Assembly: GCA_964617825.1 (NCBI GenBank)
Contig: CAZTWL010000023.1
Coordinates: forward strand, 3,991 to 67,990
DNA length: 64,000 nt
Reading direction: 5' to 3'
Origin: VSJD01 sp964617825
GTDB lineage: Bacteria > Verrucomicrobiota > Kiritimatiellia > JAAZAB01
Of the stretch, positions 16,456 to 25,048 are shown piece by piece (within the stretch, counting starts at the first letter, position 1; every line of letters begins with the position of its first letter). The position numbers and the translations under genes were made by a program. The notes under the pieces were generated by a model that saw only the letters and a program-made list of their open reading frames with translations, ran no database searches and was not told the DNA's origin.

Positions 16456-17391
16456 ATGACGCCGGCCGTACTTCGTAAAAAACTGCTTGCCTGTCTCGGC
16501 GGCCCGTGGCCCGAGCCCGGGGCGCTCCAGCCGCGCCGCACTGGCGAGGTCATCCGCCGGGAGGGCTATCGCATCGAGCCGGTGTCATACGTGGCCGAGC
16601 CGGGCGACCGCATTCCCGCCCTGTTGCTGATTCCCGATGGCGTCGATGCCCGGCATCCGGCGCCGGCGATTGCCGTCTGGCATCAACACAATGGCGAGTG
16701 GAATCTCGGCAAGAGCGAGCCGGCGGGTCTGGCCGGCAATCCGATGCACCACACCGGCGCCGCGCTTGCCCGCGAAGGCTATGTCGTGCTCTGCCCCGAT
16801 GCGCTCTGTTTCGAGGACCGGCGTGACCCGGAGCGCAAGCTGGAAGGCGGTAACTTCGAGCGCTTCGAGTTTCTGCGCTATGTCGTGGTGGGCAAGTGCA
16901 TGGCGTGGAAGAACATCCTGGACATGCGGCGCGCGATTGACTATCTCGTCAGTCGTCCCGAAGTGCGTGCCGACCGGATCGGTTGCTATGGCCACAGCCT
17001 GGGCTCGACGCATGTATTCATGGTTGGGCCATGGGAAAAGCGCCTGCGTTGCCTGGTCGGCAACTGCTGCCTGCCCACCTACGCCGCCATCCACCGAACC
17101 AAGATCCTGCACTGCTTTCCAAATTATATACCGGGCTGGTATGCCTTCGGCGATACGCCGGATATCGCCGGGCTGATTGCCCCGCGCGCGCTGCACCTGA
17201 ACTTCGGCGAACTCGACGGCGGCAGCCCGATCCGCGAAGTGCGCCAGGCGGTGAAAACCATTGCCAGGGCCTATGCCGCCGCCGGAGCGCGGCCAAACTT
17301 TTCGTACTACATTGAAAAGGGCGCCGCGCACGTGCTGTCCGACGAAATGTGGCGGCGCACGCGCGCCTGTTTTGACCGGTGTTTGCGCTGA
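16456..17391 (+). CDS. Dienelactone hydrolase-type alpha/beta hydrolase
   Basis: 311-residue cytoplasmic serine hydrolase. The nucleophile elbow is GHSLGS near residue 179. The acid is probably the Asp in LNFGELDGGSPI and the base the His in KGAAHVLSDEMW, so the triad looks complete. The oxyanion region is AIAVWHQHNGEW. These features resemble acetyl-xylan-esterase-like and dienelactone-hydrolase-like enzymes linked to plant or algal glycan use, such as carbohydrate deacetylation. No signal peptide. The start ATG at 16456 follows no strong ribosome site. The alkyltransferase gene diverges upstream, and the beta-propeller-like gene converges 40 bases downstream. Confidence 0.78.
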   Translation: MTPAVLRKKLLACLGGPWPEPGALQPRRTGEVIRREGYRIEPVSYVAEPGDRIPALLLIPDGVDARHPAPAIAVWHQHNGEWNLGKSEPAGLAGNPMHHTGAALAREGYVVLCPDALCFEDRRDPERKLEGGNFERFEFLRYVVVGKCMAWKNILDMRRAIDYLVSRPEVRADRIGCYGHSLGSTHVFMVGPWEKRLRCLVGNCCLPTYAAIHRTKILHCFPNYIPGWYAFGDTPDIAGLIAPRALHLNFGELDGGSPIREVRQAVKTIARAYAAAGARPNFSYYIEKGAAHVLSDEMWRRTRACFDRCLR

Positions 17392-17431
17392 AATGTCCGG
17401 CCGAAGCCGATGAATCACGCGAATTGTGTTT

Positions 17432-18847
17432 TCAAGTGTACACAAACCAGGCCGTGGCTGTGCAGGACTGGCTGGGAATTACGCGAATCCATTGGACGCT
17501 GAACGCCGCCGGAAATTCGTGATGCACATAGCCTCCCGCCGGCACCGAGAAGGTGTCGTAAGTTTTCCAGCTGCCGTCGCCCTGGAAGTCAACCTCGACG
17601 GTGAAACGGACCGGTCGTCGAGCCGAATGGGTGAGGTGCAGCGATTTTTTATCAAAGCCGGTCATCAGGTAAGGGTCGGAAGGTTCGCCTTTTGTGACTT
17701 TTGTTGCGCACCATGGTCCGCCCCAACCGCTTGGTTTGCCGAACTGCCAGAGGTCATCGGTCTTGCCGAACCAGAGGCCGGACTGAGGTTCCCCATGAAA
17801 AGGGTTGCGTGAGCCCGCCGGGCTGCCGTTATCAGCGCCCAAAACCAACATACCCCGGTAGGTGCAAAAGTCGCCCAGCACCCAGAGATGGGAGGAGATG
17901 GGTTTGACGCCCATAACGCGGTTGCCGTATGTCCACTGGGGCAGTTCGTAGAAAAGGCCGTGGCAGTCCATAAGGAAGCGCTCGTGTTCCGTTTCCCGGA
18001 TGCGTGGCCATTCCGTGGCCCACATGTGATCAAACGTATGGCTGCCCTTGGGCAGGCGATAACGCGTCCATTTTTTATCCTGGTCGGTGTAGGCATAAAG
18101 GATGGCCGAGGCCTTGTCCCAGCCCGTGGCAAATATTGGCACATTGTTGCCGCGCCCGGTGACTTCGACAAAGGGCGCGCGTTCGATTATGCGCCATTTT
18201 TTTCCATCCCACTCGGCCAGCACGCCTGCCCGGCGTTGCCCGGTGAATTCGCTGTTGTCGTAGGCATTATCGGCCACCACCACGCGGCCGAAACCGGTGT
18301 AGCCGGCCTTAAAATGGACCGCCCGTTTGCCGGGAAATCCATTGCTGAGGGGAAAGTCCAGTTCCTCGGTCAAATCGGCGATGAAGCGGCAGGCCAGGGT
18401 GTGGACGTTCATTTCATAAAATTCGCCTTCCATGCCCAGCATGTAGACCATGTTTTCCGGATCGGCGAGGTGGGCCATGGTGGCGCAGATACGCATGTTC
18501 AGCCCCTCGATGGTGCGCACCTTGCGCGAAGAATCGATGACATGGGGTCCGATGATGAGCTGATTTGAGGCGTAATGGATAAAGCGGTTGGCATACACGC
18601 CGGTTTTGCTTTCGGCGCGTTTGACCATGTGCAGGTTCTCGTCAATCTCGTAGAATCCGGTGCCTAGGCCTGAATCACCGAGACTGGAAACATAGGAAAC
18701 CGCCCAAAGACGATCCGCCCAGGCCATAAGCGCGCCGATGCCGCATTCCGATCGGGGCGGTCCCAGCTCTGCCTTGAGGCAAAGGCTGGGGATAATGCCG
18801 CTGATTATCAAAGGTTGGTTTTGTTTTGTGTCTGAGTTTACTGGCAT
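17432..18847 (-). CDS. Beta-propeller-like protein of unknown function
   Basis: 471-residue protein I cannot assign to a named family. It lacks a signal peptide. Many short beta strands with Trp, Gly and Asp turns recur about every 45-55 residues (LMAWADRLWAVSYVSSLGD, HYASNQLIIGPHVID, LADPENMVYMLGMEGEFYEM, RVVVADNAYDN, HLWVLGDFCTYRGMLVLGA), which suggests a six- or seven-bladed propeller. The C-terminal 90 residues (SLHLTHSARRPVRFTVEVDF, then AGGYVHHEFP) look like a separate small beta sandwich. The gene lies 48 bases downstream of the IclR regulator gene, on the same strand, so the two are likely one unit. It may bind or act on a sugar; this is inference from context only. Confidence 0.6.
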   Translation of the reverse strand: MPVNSDTKQNQPLIISGIIPSLCLKAELGPPRSECGIGALMAWADRLWAVSYVSSLGDSGLGTGFYEIDENLHMVKRAESKTGVYANRFIHYASNQLIIGPHVIDSSRKVRTIEGLNMRICATMAHLADPENMVYMLGMEGEFYEMNVHTLACRFIADLTEELDFPLSNGFPGKRAVHFKAGYTGFGRVVVADNAYDNSEFTGQRRAGVLAEWDGKKWRIIERAPFVEVTGRGNNVPIFATGWDKASAILYAYTDQDKKWTRYRLPKGSHTFDHMWATEWPRIRETEHERFLMDCHGLFYELPQWTYGNRVMGVKPISSHLWVLGDFCTYRGMLVLGADNGSPAGSRNPFHGEPQSGLWFGKTDDLWQFGKPSGWGGPWCATKVTKGEPSDPYLMTGFDKKSLHLTHSARRPVRFTVEVDFQGDGSWKTYDTFSVPAGGYVHHEFPAAFSVQWIRVIPSQSCTATAWFVYT

Positions 18848-18895
18848 GCTGTGCCCTTTCTTTATTTATTGCGGTGCCGTTGCAAAAATTGCCGG

Positions 18896-19621
18896 TCACG
18901 GTGCGAGCGAGCGATCGATGGCGTCGGTTGCCTGTTTGAGCCGGCTGATGAGCCGGGGCAGGTCTTGGTCTTGGATGCGTCCGGCCAGCGCCACGCCGGC
19001 CAGCGGCGGCATGCCAAGCGGAACGCCCAGTGTGGCGCTTTCCGGATCGTTATGCACAAGGGCATATCCCTTATTGCGGATCACTCGCAACGTGCTCAGG
19101 AAGGCCGCCAAGCCGCCTGCAGGGAGGTCCTCGGCCCGTCCGCCGAGGAAACGCCGGACCTGCGCGTCGGGTAGTCCGGCCAGCAGGACCTGGCCGATGC
19201 TGGACTTTGCGGCGGGATAGGGGTCGCACGCTCCGATGCCGAGTTCGATGGGAATTCCGTGCGGACAATAGAACAGGTAGCAAACGTGGCGGTTCCAGAG
19301 CACGCCGAGCGCAACGGTCAAGCCGGTGTCCATAAGATTGCGCAGGTGGGGAAGCGCTTTGAGCAGCAGCCGGGAGCCCTTGAGGCTTTGCGCCGCCAGG
19401 ACGTGGATCGCCGGGCCGGGCTGGTATTTCCGTTCCGCATTTTTTTCGGCAAGCCCCAATTGCGCGAGGGTGCCGAGCATGCGGTTGACGCGGGTATGCT
19501 CCATGCGCAGCTCGCGAGCCACTTCGCGGCTGCCCAGCGGGTGGGGCGCCATGGCGATTGCCTGCAGACAGGCCACTCCGTGCGCGAGGCTGCGGTTCGG
19601 TTGTGCCGGCCCTTTCGACAT
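18896..19621 (-). CDS. IclR-family transcriptional regulator
   Basis: About 241 residues from the ATG at 19621. The N-terminal winged helix (LGSREVARELRMEHTRVNRM, LAQLGLAEKNAERKYQPGP) precedes an effector-binding domain (LTVALGVLWNRHVCYLFYC, PYPAAKSSIGQVLLAGLPD, NKGYALVHNDPESATLGVPL, ending LKQATDAIDRSLA), as in IclR regulators that sense small carbon compounds. Start choice is set by the promoter at 19647-19675, whose start point would fall near 19640; the ATG at 19639 would be leaderless, and one at 19675 would lie inside the promoter. Precedes the propeller-like gene on the same strand, which it may control. Confidence 0.82.
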   Translation of the reverse strand: MSKGPAQPNRSLAHGVACLQAIAMAPHPLGSREVARELRMEHTRVNRMLGTLAQLGLAEKNAERKYQPGPAIHVLAAQSLKGSRLLLKALPHLRNLMDTGLTVALGVLWNRHVCYLFYCPHGIPIELGIGACDPYPAAKSSIGQVLLAGLPDAQVRRFLGGRAEDLPAGGLAAFLSTLRVIRNKGYALVHNDPESATLGVPLGMPPLAGVALAGRIQDQDLPRLISRLKQATDAIDRSLAP

Positions 19622-19646
19622 AGTCAAAGTCTTTTGCATTGGTGCT

Positions 19647-19675
19647 TTTATAGCATCACAAAGCGGCGCGGTCAA
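19647..19675 (-). promoter_or_regulatory. Sigma70-type promoter of the IclR gene
   Basis: On the minus strand TTGACC (19675-19670) and TATAAA (19652-19647) are spaced by exactly 17 bases. Transcription would begin near 19640, which supports an IclR start at 19621 and rules out the in-frame ATG at 19675. Confidence 0.55.
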
Positions 19676-19935
19676 TACCGATTTCTGATAATTATACCGG
19701 GAGATGGTAAGGATCGCCCGCGCATGTGGCGTCTTGACGGATGGAAAACTTATGCGGCCGGGCCAGGGGCTCCGGCCTGCGGCGCGGTGAATGCGACTAG
19801 CCGCGCCGCAGCCTCCGGCAAAGCATGGGCGGCGCGATTAGCCAGGCGGCCAGGGCGCGCGCCCCTGCCGCGCCAACGACCTTCGCGGGGCGCCTCCGTG
19901 GTTAAAATGCACAGATGCAGCCTTTGGCGCTCCGC
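19676..19935. other. Intergenic spacer without recognised features
   Basis: The 314 bases between the IclR start and the metallo-beta-lactamase gene hold the IclR promoter and otherwise very GC-rich sequence. I see no gene, hairpin with T-run, or repeat that can be named. Confidence 0.5.
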
Positions 19936-22900
19936 CTAATCGAGCGCCGGATGCAACCACACCGGACTGGCGCCTGGTGCGCTGAAGTTCGCCCAGACCA
20001 TGGACCAGGCGCTGCCGGACTGCAGGATGTACCAATTGCCGGTAGCGGCCTCGTAGACGCCGATATCGGTTTTAAGGTCGCCGTCGAAATCGCCCGGGAC
20101 GGGGGTGTATCCGCTTCCCAGGGTCATTGAGGCCAGCGTGTAGCCATAGGCCGACTGCGCCGCCGTCCATGTGCCCGAGTCTTGCCGGTAAACGGCGGGA
20201 TCGGTCTTGCCGTCGCCATCGTAATCGCCCGGCACGGGGATATAGCCCGGGCCGCCAAGACCACAGGCCACAGCGGGACTGCCGGACGACAGGATGACCA
20301 TCCAATCGCCGGTTAGGGAATCATAAAGCGCGAGGTCCATTTTACCGTCGCCGTCGTAGTCGCGCGGCAAGGGTACCAGGCCCGCATTTGGCGCACCGAA
20401 CTGGGCCCAGGCGATGGCGTAGTCGGAACCCGACAGCATGGCTGCCCATTCGCCGGTGGTCTCAAGATAAACTGCCGGATCGGCCTTGCGGTCGCCATCG
20501 TAATCACCGGGCACCGGGATGCAATCAGCGTCACCCAGGGAAACCGAATATTGGGCATAATCCGATCCTGACAACATGACGATCCACAAGCCCGTGGATG
20601 GCTGGTAGACCGCCGGGTCGATCTTGCGGTCCCAGTCATAGTCGCCCGGGACGGCGATCCATCCCGCCCCGCCCAGGTCTGCCGAGGCGCCACTGTAGGC
20701 GAAGGCCGAAAGCAGCGCCGACCACGAGCCGGCCATGGGATTGTAGAGCGTGGGATCCATTTTGCCGTCGCCATCCATGTCGATATCGGCGTAGAGCGTG
20801 GAGTAAAAACGCGCGGGAATGACGTGGTCCAACAGCCAGCCGCTCAGTTGCATCAGGTTGTTGGTGTATTTGGGCGCGGCCAGCTGCGCGGAGGTGTAAT
20901 ATTTCTTGTGGGCATAAAAGGCGTTGCTGGAAGCTGCGGCAATACCCTGGCGAATCGGCTGGGTTTTATCCGTGGAAACCGAGATGACCTGCAGGTCCTT
21001 GACGAGTGCGACCGGGCCGGCATACCAGGAGCGAATATCGGTCATGACGGCGTTCGTGGTGTCCTCTTCGAACTGGCAATGGGTGGCCACCGCCAGGCGC
21101 GGGGCGGCGTTGCTCAGGGCAAGTTGATTGAGCATATAGCCTAAGGCCTTGGCGGGAGTATGGGAACAGTCCTGGATCATTTTGGACGTTATCAAGGCTT
21201 GTTCATAAATAGGATCGCCGGGACTACGGCCGGTGTTCTTTGCCGCCCAGAATTCCGGGGACAAGGTTACTTCATGAATCAGCACGTCCAGGTTGGTGGC
21301 CTGGTTAAGCATGAACCTGTTTGGCTGCGTATCGCCGGAAAAGACCATCGAGAGGCCCTGCCAATCCAGCCGGAAACTGATTGCGCCATCCCGGTCATGG
21401 ATTGCCGGGAAATGCGTAATCCGCACCCCGTTGGAATCGTAGACCAAGTTGCCGATCTGTTCGTACGGACACTCGTACGGCACAATATCGTATCCATCCT
21501 GGCCGTCGATCAGTCCGGTGGAAAGGAAGCTGAAACTTTCGCGGTGCCACTGGGACATGGCGCGCGTGGTTTCGCAGAAATAGGCGACGCCTTCTTCGGG
21601 ATGCGGCCCCTGGGGCGCGTTGGTGCTGGGCCCCGTCGGCCCCCATACATAGACCGGGGTGAAACGGTCGGTGGAAGGTCCGAAACAATAGATGAACATC
21701 AGGTCGCTCATGTGATCGGCATGCATATGGGTCAGCAGGATTTTGTCCATTTGAGAATAGGCCACGCCTGCGGCGACAAATTTTTCGACAACACCGGCGC
21801 CGCAGTCGAAGATAAAACTGTCGCCGTTGCCGCATTCGACGAAGACGCTGTTGGCGGCTTGGGAGAGACGCGGCACAACGGAAGTGCCCATGAACGATAT
21901 CCGCATCTCGTTCGTTGCCGGCGCCTCGCCGAGGTTGAAGGTTTGATCGGTCTCGACGACAGCGGGGCCCGGATCTGCGCCGGCAACGGCGGCGAGGGTG
22001 GCTGGCGGATTGGTGTAGAGCGCCTCGGGAATGATGTGGTCTTGAAGCCAGGCGCTCAGCTGCATCAGGTTGTTGGTATATTTGGGCAAGGCAAGCTGGT
22101 TGGTTGTATAATTTTTCGCTGCTGCATAAAACGCATCGCTGGAAACGATCGCCGTCCGCTGGCGGATCGGCTGGCTCTTGTCCGTGGAAATATTGAGCAC
22201 TTGCAGATCCGAGACGAGCGTGACCGGCCCCGAATACCAGGAGCGGATACCTGTCATGATGGTGTTCGTGGTGTCGTCTTCGAACTGGCAATGGGTGGCC
22301 ACCGCCAGGCGCGGGGCGGCGTTGCTCAGGGCAAGTTGGTTAAGCATGTAACCCAAGGCCTTGGCCGGCGTGTGCGAACAATCCTGGATCAGCTTGGCCG
22401 TGGCGACTGCGGCAGGAAAGCGGGCGTCGGTGAGGGGGAGTCCGCTGCTGTTTTTGGCGGCCCAGACTTCCGGGGGCAGGGTTACTTCGTGAATCAGGAC
22501 GTCCAGGTTGGTGGCCTGGTTCAGCATGAAGGTGTTGGGCTGCGAATCGCCCGAAAAGACCATCGAGATTCCCTGCCATTCCAGCCGGAAACTGATGCCG
22601 CCATCCCGATCGTGGATTGCCGGAAAATGCGTGATCCGCACGCCATTGGTGTTGTAGACCAAGTTGCCTACCAGTTCATAGGGACATTCGTGGGCCACAA
22701 GATCGTAACCGTCCAGGCCGTTGGTCAATCCGGTGGAGAGAAAGCTGAAGCTTTCGCGATGCCACTGGGTGAGGGCCTTGGTGGTGTCGCAAAAATAGGT
22801 GGTGCCTTCCTCGGCGCTGTCGCCGGAAGGACCCCAGACATGCAGGGGAGTCTTGCGGTCGGTGGAAGGCCCGAAACAATAAATAAACATCAGGTCGCTC

Positions 22901-23262
22901 ATGTGGTCGCCGTGCAGATGCGTGAGAAAGATCTTGTCCATACGGGAGTAGGCTATGCCCATGGCGACATATTTTTCGATCACGCCCGAACCGCAGTCGA
23001 AGACGAAGCTTTCACCGTTGCCGCATTCGACGAAGACGCTGTTGGCAGCCTGGGTCAGGCGCGGCAAGAAGGAGGTGCCCATGAAGGAGATGCGCATCTC
23101 GTTCGTTGCCAGCGCTTCGCCCGGATAATACTCGCCGGCATCGACCACCGTGGGTCTGCCTGCCGGAGCGGAGGCGATGTTTGGCGCCGTTTGCGCCAGC
23201 GCGGCCTGGCCCAGAATGAAAGCGACGAGAGTCAGACCGACGGTGTATTTCGATGCATTCAT
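19936..23262 (-). CDS. Secreted protein with two metallo-beta-lactamase domains and six FG-GAP/VCBS-like repeats
   Basis: 1,108 residues. Residues 1-23 are a signal peptide (MNASKYTVGLTLVAFILGQAALA, cut after ALA). Two MBL-fold hydrolase domains follow in tandem, about 45-430 and 445-830, with metal motifs THLHGDH (about 113-119) and THMHADH (about 510-516). Both carry GPSTDR, IHDRDG and FSGD blocks, and long stretches match between copies, so the second arose by duplication. The layout resembles RNase Z/arylsulfatase-type MBL enzymes. The last 270 residues are six units of about 45 residues built on PGDYDGDGKTDPAVY, calcium-binding-type loops as in FG-GAP/VCBS propellers. Role: an exported, surface-associated phosphodiesterase, sulfatase or lactonase is possible; the substrate is unknown. 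Confidence 0.82.
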   Translation of the reverse strand: MNASKYTVGLTLVAFILGQAALAQTAPNIASAPAGRPTVVDAGEYYPGEALATNEMRISFMGTSFLPRLTQAANSVFVECGNGESFVFDCGSGVIEKYVAMGIAYSRMDKIFLTHLHGDHMSDLMFIYCFGPSTDRKTPLHVWGPSGDSAEEGTTYFCDTTKALTQWHRESFSFLSTGLTNGLDGYDLVAHECPYELVGNLVYNTNGVRITHFPAIHDRDGGISFRLEWQGISMVFSGDSQPNTFMLNQATNLDVLIHEVTLPPEVWAAKNSSGLPLTDARFPAAVATAKLIQDCSHTPAKALGYMLNQLALSNAAPRLAVATHCQFEDDTTNTIMTGIRSWYSGPVTLVSDLQVLNISTDKSQPIRQRTAIVSSDAFYAAAKNYTTNQLALPKYTNNLMQLSAWLQDHIIPEALYTNPPATLAAVAGADPGPAVVETDQTFNLGEAPATNEMRISFMGTSVVPRLSQAANSVFVECGNGDSFIFDCGAGVVEKFVAAGVAYSQMDKILLTHMHADHMSDLMFIYCFGPSTDRFTPVYVWGPTGPSTNAPQGPHPEEGVAYFCETTRAMSQWHRESFSFLSTGLIDGQDGYDIVPYECPYEQIGNLVYDSNGVRITHFPAIHDRDGAISFRLDWQGLSMVFSGDTQPNRFMLNQATNLDVLIHEVTLSPEFWAAKNTGRSPGDPIYEQALITSKMIQDCSHTPAKALGYMLNQLALSNAAPRLAVATHCQFEEDTTNAVMTDIRSWYAGPVALVKDLQVISVSTDKTQPIRQGIAAASSNAFYAHKKYYTSAQLAAPKYTNNLMQLSGWLLDHVIPARFYSTLYADIDMDGDGKMDPTLYNPMAGSWSALLSAFAYSGASADLGGAGWIAVPGDYDWDRKIDPAVYQPSTGLWIVMLSGSDYAQYSVSLGDADCIPVPGDYDGDRKADPAVYLETTGEWAAMLSGSDYAIAWAQFGAPNAGLVPLPRDYDGDGKMDLALYDSLTGDWMVILSSGSPAVACGLGGPGYIPVPGDYDGDGKTDPAVYRQDSGTWTAAQSAYGYTLASMTLGSGYTPVPGDFDGDLKTDIGVYEAATGNWYILQSGSAWSMVWANFSAPGASPVWLHPALD

Positions 23263-23379
23263 GGGATATATCCTTTTGGTGTGTTTTGCGAAGGACAGAC
23301 CAGAATTCGGACAATGCCAACAAACCCCAGCCGCTTGCCGATTTTATATGGGAAACGCCTGCATCGATCAATGCTGTTT

Positions 23380-23862
23380 TTACCGGGCCTGTTTGCGTAA
23401 ACGCATATAACGGCGACAGCGGATGCCGGCGGTTTTGAGCATGCGCGCGGCCTGCGTGCCGAACCGGTAGGGCGATTCGAAGACGACTTCTTTAATTCCC
23501 GCAGTCACAATCATTTTGGCGCAGAGCAGGCAGGGGCTGTCCGTGCAGTACAGGCTGGCGCCTCGCAGGGCCACGCCGTAGCAGGCGGCCTGGATGATGG
23601 CGTTTTCCTCGGCATGGGCACAAATGCATTCGCCCAAAAGCTCGCCGGAGGGGGCTTTGCTGGCACAACGGGGGCAACCGCCTTCGAAGCAATTTTCGAT
23701 CCCGCTCGGCGTGCCGTTGTAGCCCGTGGAGATGATGCGCCGGTCCTTGACGATGATGGCGGCCACGTCGCGCCGGCTGCAGTTGCTTCGGCGCTTGACC
23801 ACGTGGGCGATATCCATAAAGTACGTGTCCCAGTCGGGGCGGGCCTTGAGCGCTGATTTCAT
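23380..23862 (-). CDS. Deoxycytidylate (dCMP) deaminase
   Basis: 160-residue zinc enzyme converting dCMP to dUMP for dTMP synthesis. Zinc and catalytic motifs: CAHAEENAI (His and proton-shuttling Glu) and PCLLCAKM (two Cys ligands). The extra Cys/His cluster ENCFEGGCPRC typical of ComEB-like dCMP deaminases is also present. The start ATG at 23862 was chosen because the domain begins at once (WDTYFMDIAHVVKRRSNCSR); the longer open frame upstream is only the shadow of the opposite gene. No clear ribosome site. It sits about 110 bases from the double-MBL gene and diverges from the conserved protein at 23974. Its product dUMP would feed the thymidylate synthase-like enzyme at 9980. Confidence 0.9.
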   Translation of the reverse strand: MKSALKARPDWDTYFMDIAHVVKRRSNCSRRDVAAIIVKDRRIISTGYNGTPSGIENCFEGGCPRCASKAPSGELLGECICAHAEENAIIQAACYGVALRGASLYCTDSPCLLCAKMIVTAGIKEVVFESPYRFGTQAARMLKTAGIRCRRYMRLRKQAR

Positions 23863-23973
23863 GTTGGCAGAATAGACTGTCGGGCATTTACGATCAAGAA
23901 TTATGTTTTTGGGGTGCGTTTTTGGAGCTTCGGCCTTGACAAGGGGCGCGGAAGGGAGACAATTGGAATCGAC

Positions 23974-24672
23974 ATGGAAATTAAACCCCACAATTTCTGG
24001 TATGCGGTGAACAACACCGAAGTGGTGTTGATGCCGACCAATTACCTGGAAACTTTCGGCGCCACGCGGCTGCATTACCATCTGGTGAGCGAACTGATGG
24101 ATTCCGTCAACCGCATCCGGGTCCGGGAAGGCACCATCCAATCGAATCAGCCGCAAATCATTACGCCGAACTGCTATGCCGGCGAAATGCTGGAAGGATT
24201 CGGCGACCAGGCCAACCAGTATATCGAATGGCTGCGCGCGCATGCCAAGGACCTGCGCGTGCTGGAATATGGATTCAAAGTGCAGAAAACCGAAATCAGC
24301 GAACAGGTGATCTCCGGCAATGTGAAGGAAATTCTTGACCAGGTGACAAAGGCTGCTCAGGAAAAGAAAGATCCGCTGACGGGTGTGATCCTGGGGGTTG
24401 ACGATCCCTGGGATGTCTGCCTGCTGAAATTCATGATGGACGTTATCCGTCAGTCCGTTCCGCGCAATGTCCGGGACCTTAATCGTCAAAGGCTCTGGGA
24501 GGATGCCAACGGCGTGCCCAAGGGGGTGCGTGACGATATCGAAAGCCATTTTCTGATGGCCGCCCGCGATCCGGCGCTGGTCAAGTCCTTAGGCGCAAAA
24601 CTTCGCCGATACGGGCTGTTCGAGGAATATGAAGACCGCTTTTTTGCCGTGGTCCGCCAGCAGGGCAAATAA
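23974..24672 (+). CDS. Conserved hypothetical protein (NNTEVV type)
   Basis: 232-residue soluble protein without signal peptide or membrane segment. It begins HNFWYAVNNTEVVLMPTN and continues YHLVSELMDSVNRIRVREG, PQIITPNCYAGEMLEGFG and GVILGVDDPWDVCLLKFMMD. I recall similar unnamed proteins in PVC bacteria but know no function. The mostly alpha-helical pattern with conserved NNTE and VREG suggests a binding or scaffolding role. The start at 23974 is preferred; the frame is open earlier to 23914. Divergent from dCMP deaminase. Nothing in the neighbours fixes its job. Confidence 0.65.
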   Translation: MEIKPHNFWYAVNNTEVVLMPTNYLETFGATRLHYHLVSELMDSVNRIRVREGTIQSNQPQIITPNCYAGEMLEGFGDQANQYIEWLRAHAKDLRVLEYGFKVQKTEISEQVISGNVKEILDQVTKAAQEKKDPLTGVILGVDDPWDVCLLKFMMDVIRQSVPRNVRDLNRQRLWEDANGVPKGVRDDIESHFLMAARDPALVKSLGAKLRRYGLFEEYEDRFFAVVRQQGK

Positions 24673-24690
24673 TCGCGTGCTCGCAATGCC

Positions 24691-24984
24691 CTAGTCCTGC
24701 CTGCCGGAGCGCGTCGCCATCATCATGGCTATCAGTGCCAGCGTCAACACCAGGATCCCGAAGACGATATAGCTCGATAAAAAAATGTTGTAGACCCGGA
24801 GATCGGCGGCGAAATATTTGCCGCCGAAAAGCAATCCCCAGCGGTAGGCGAAGATATAGGCAATGACCAAGCCTGTGCACGTCATGCGAAAAAGCAGACA
24901 GATCGTCAGAATGACGAGGAGGAGGACGGCCTCCATTCCCGGCATGCAGATCGTGGCGTGACTCAACCGCTGGTTTGATACCAT
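24691..24984 (-). CDS. Small membrane protein, hypothetical
   Basis: 97 residues with two clear hydrophobic helices: MEAVLLLVILTICLLF running into TGLVIAYIFAYRWGLLFGG, and FLSSYIVFGILVLTLALIAM, then a short basic tail (TRSGRQD). Probably an inner-membrane protein with the tail in the cytoplasm. Start uncertain: ATG at 24984, or a later Met at 24936. It converges on the NNTEVV-type gene and lies 65 bases upstream of the Ala/Thr-rich secreted protein gene on the same strand as its neighbour. No family recognised. Confidence 0.5.
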   Translation of the reverse strand: MVSNQRLSHATICMPGMEAVLLLVILTICLLFRMTCTGLVIAYIFAYRWGLLFGGKYFAADLRVYNIFLSSYIVFGILVLTLALIAMMMATRSGRQD

Positions 24985-25048
24985 AGCCAGGCTTTGTTAA
25001 GCATATGGCCATTCCATCTCGAACAATGTTGGCGGCGCCGCCGATTCC

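Noticed and set aside
21160..23400. Long antisense frame opposite the double metallo-beta-lactamase gene
   Set aside because: It mirrors the GC-rich coding strand, lacks domains and a ribosome site, and the minus-strand gene has a signal peptide and motifs.
23863..24549. Extended N-terminus of dCMP deaminase
   Set aside because: The added residues are the antisense of the 23974 gene; the conserved domain begins at 23862.
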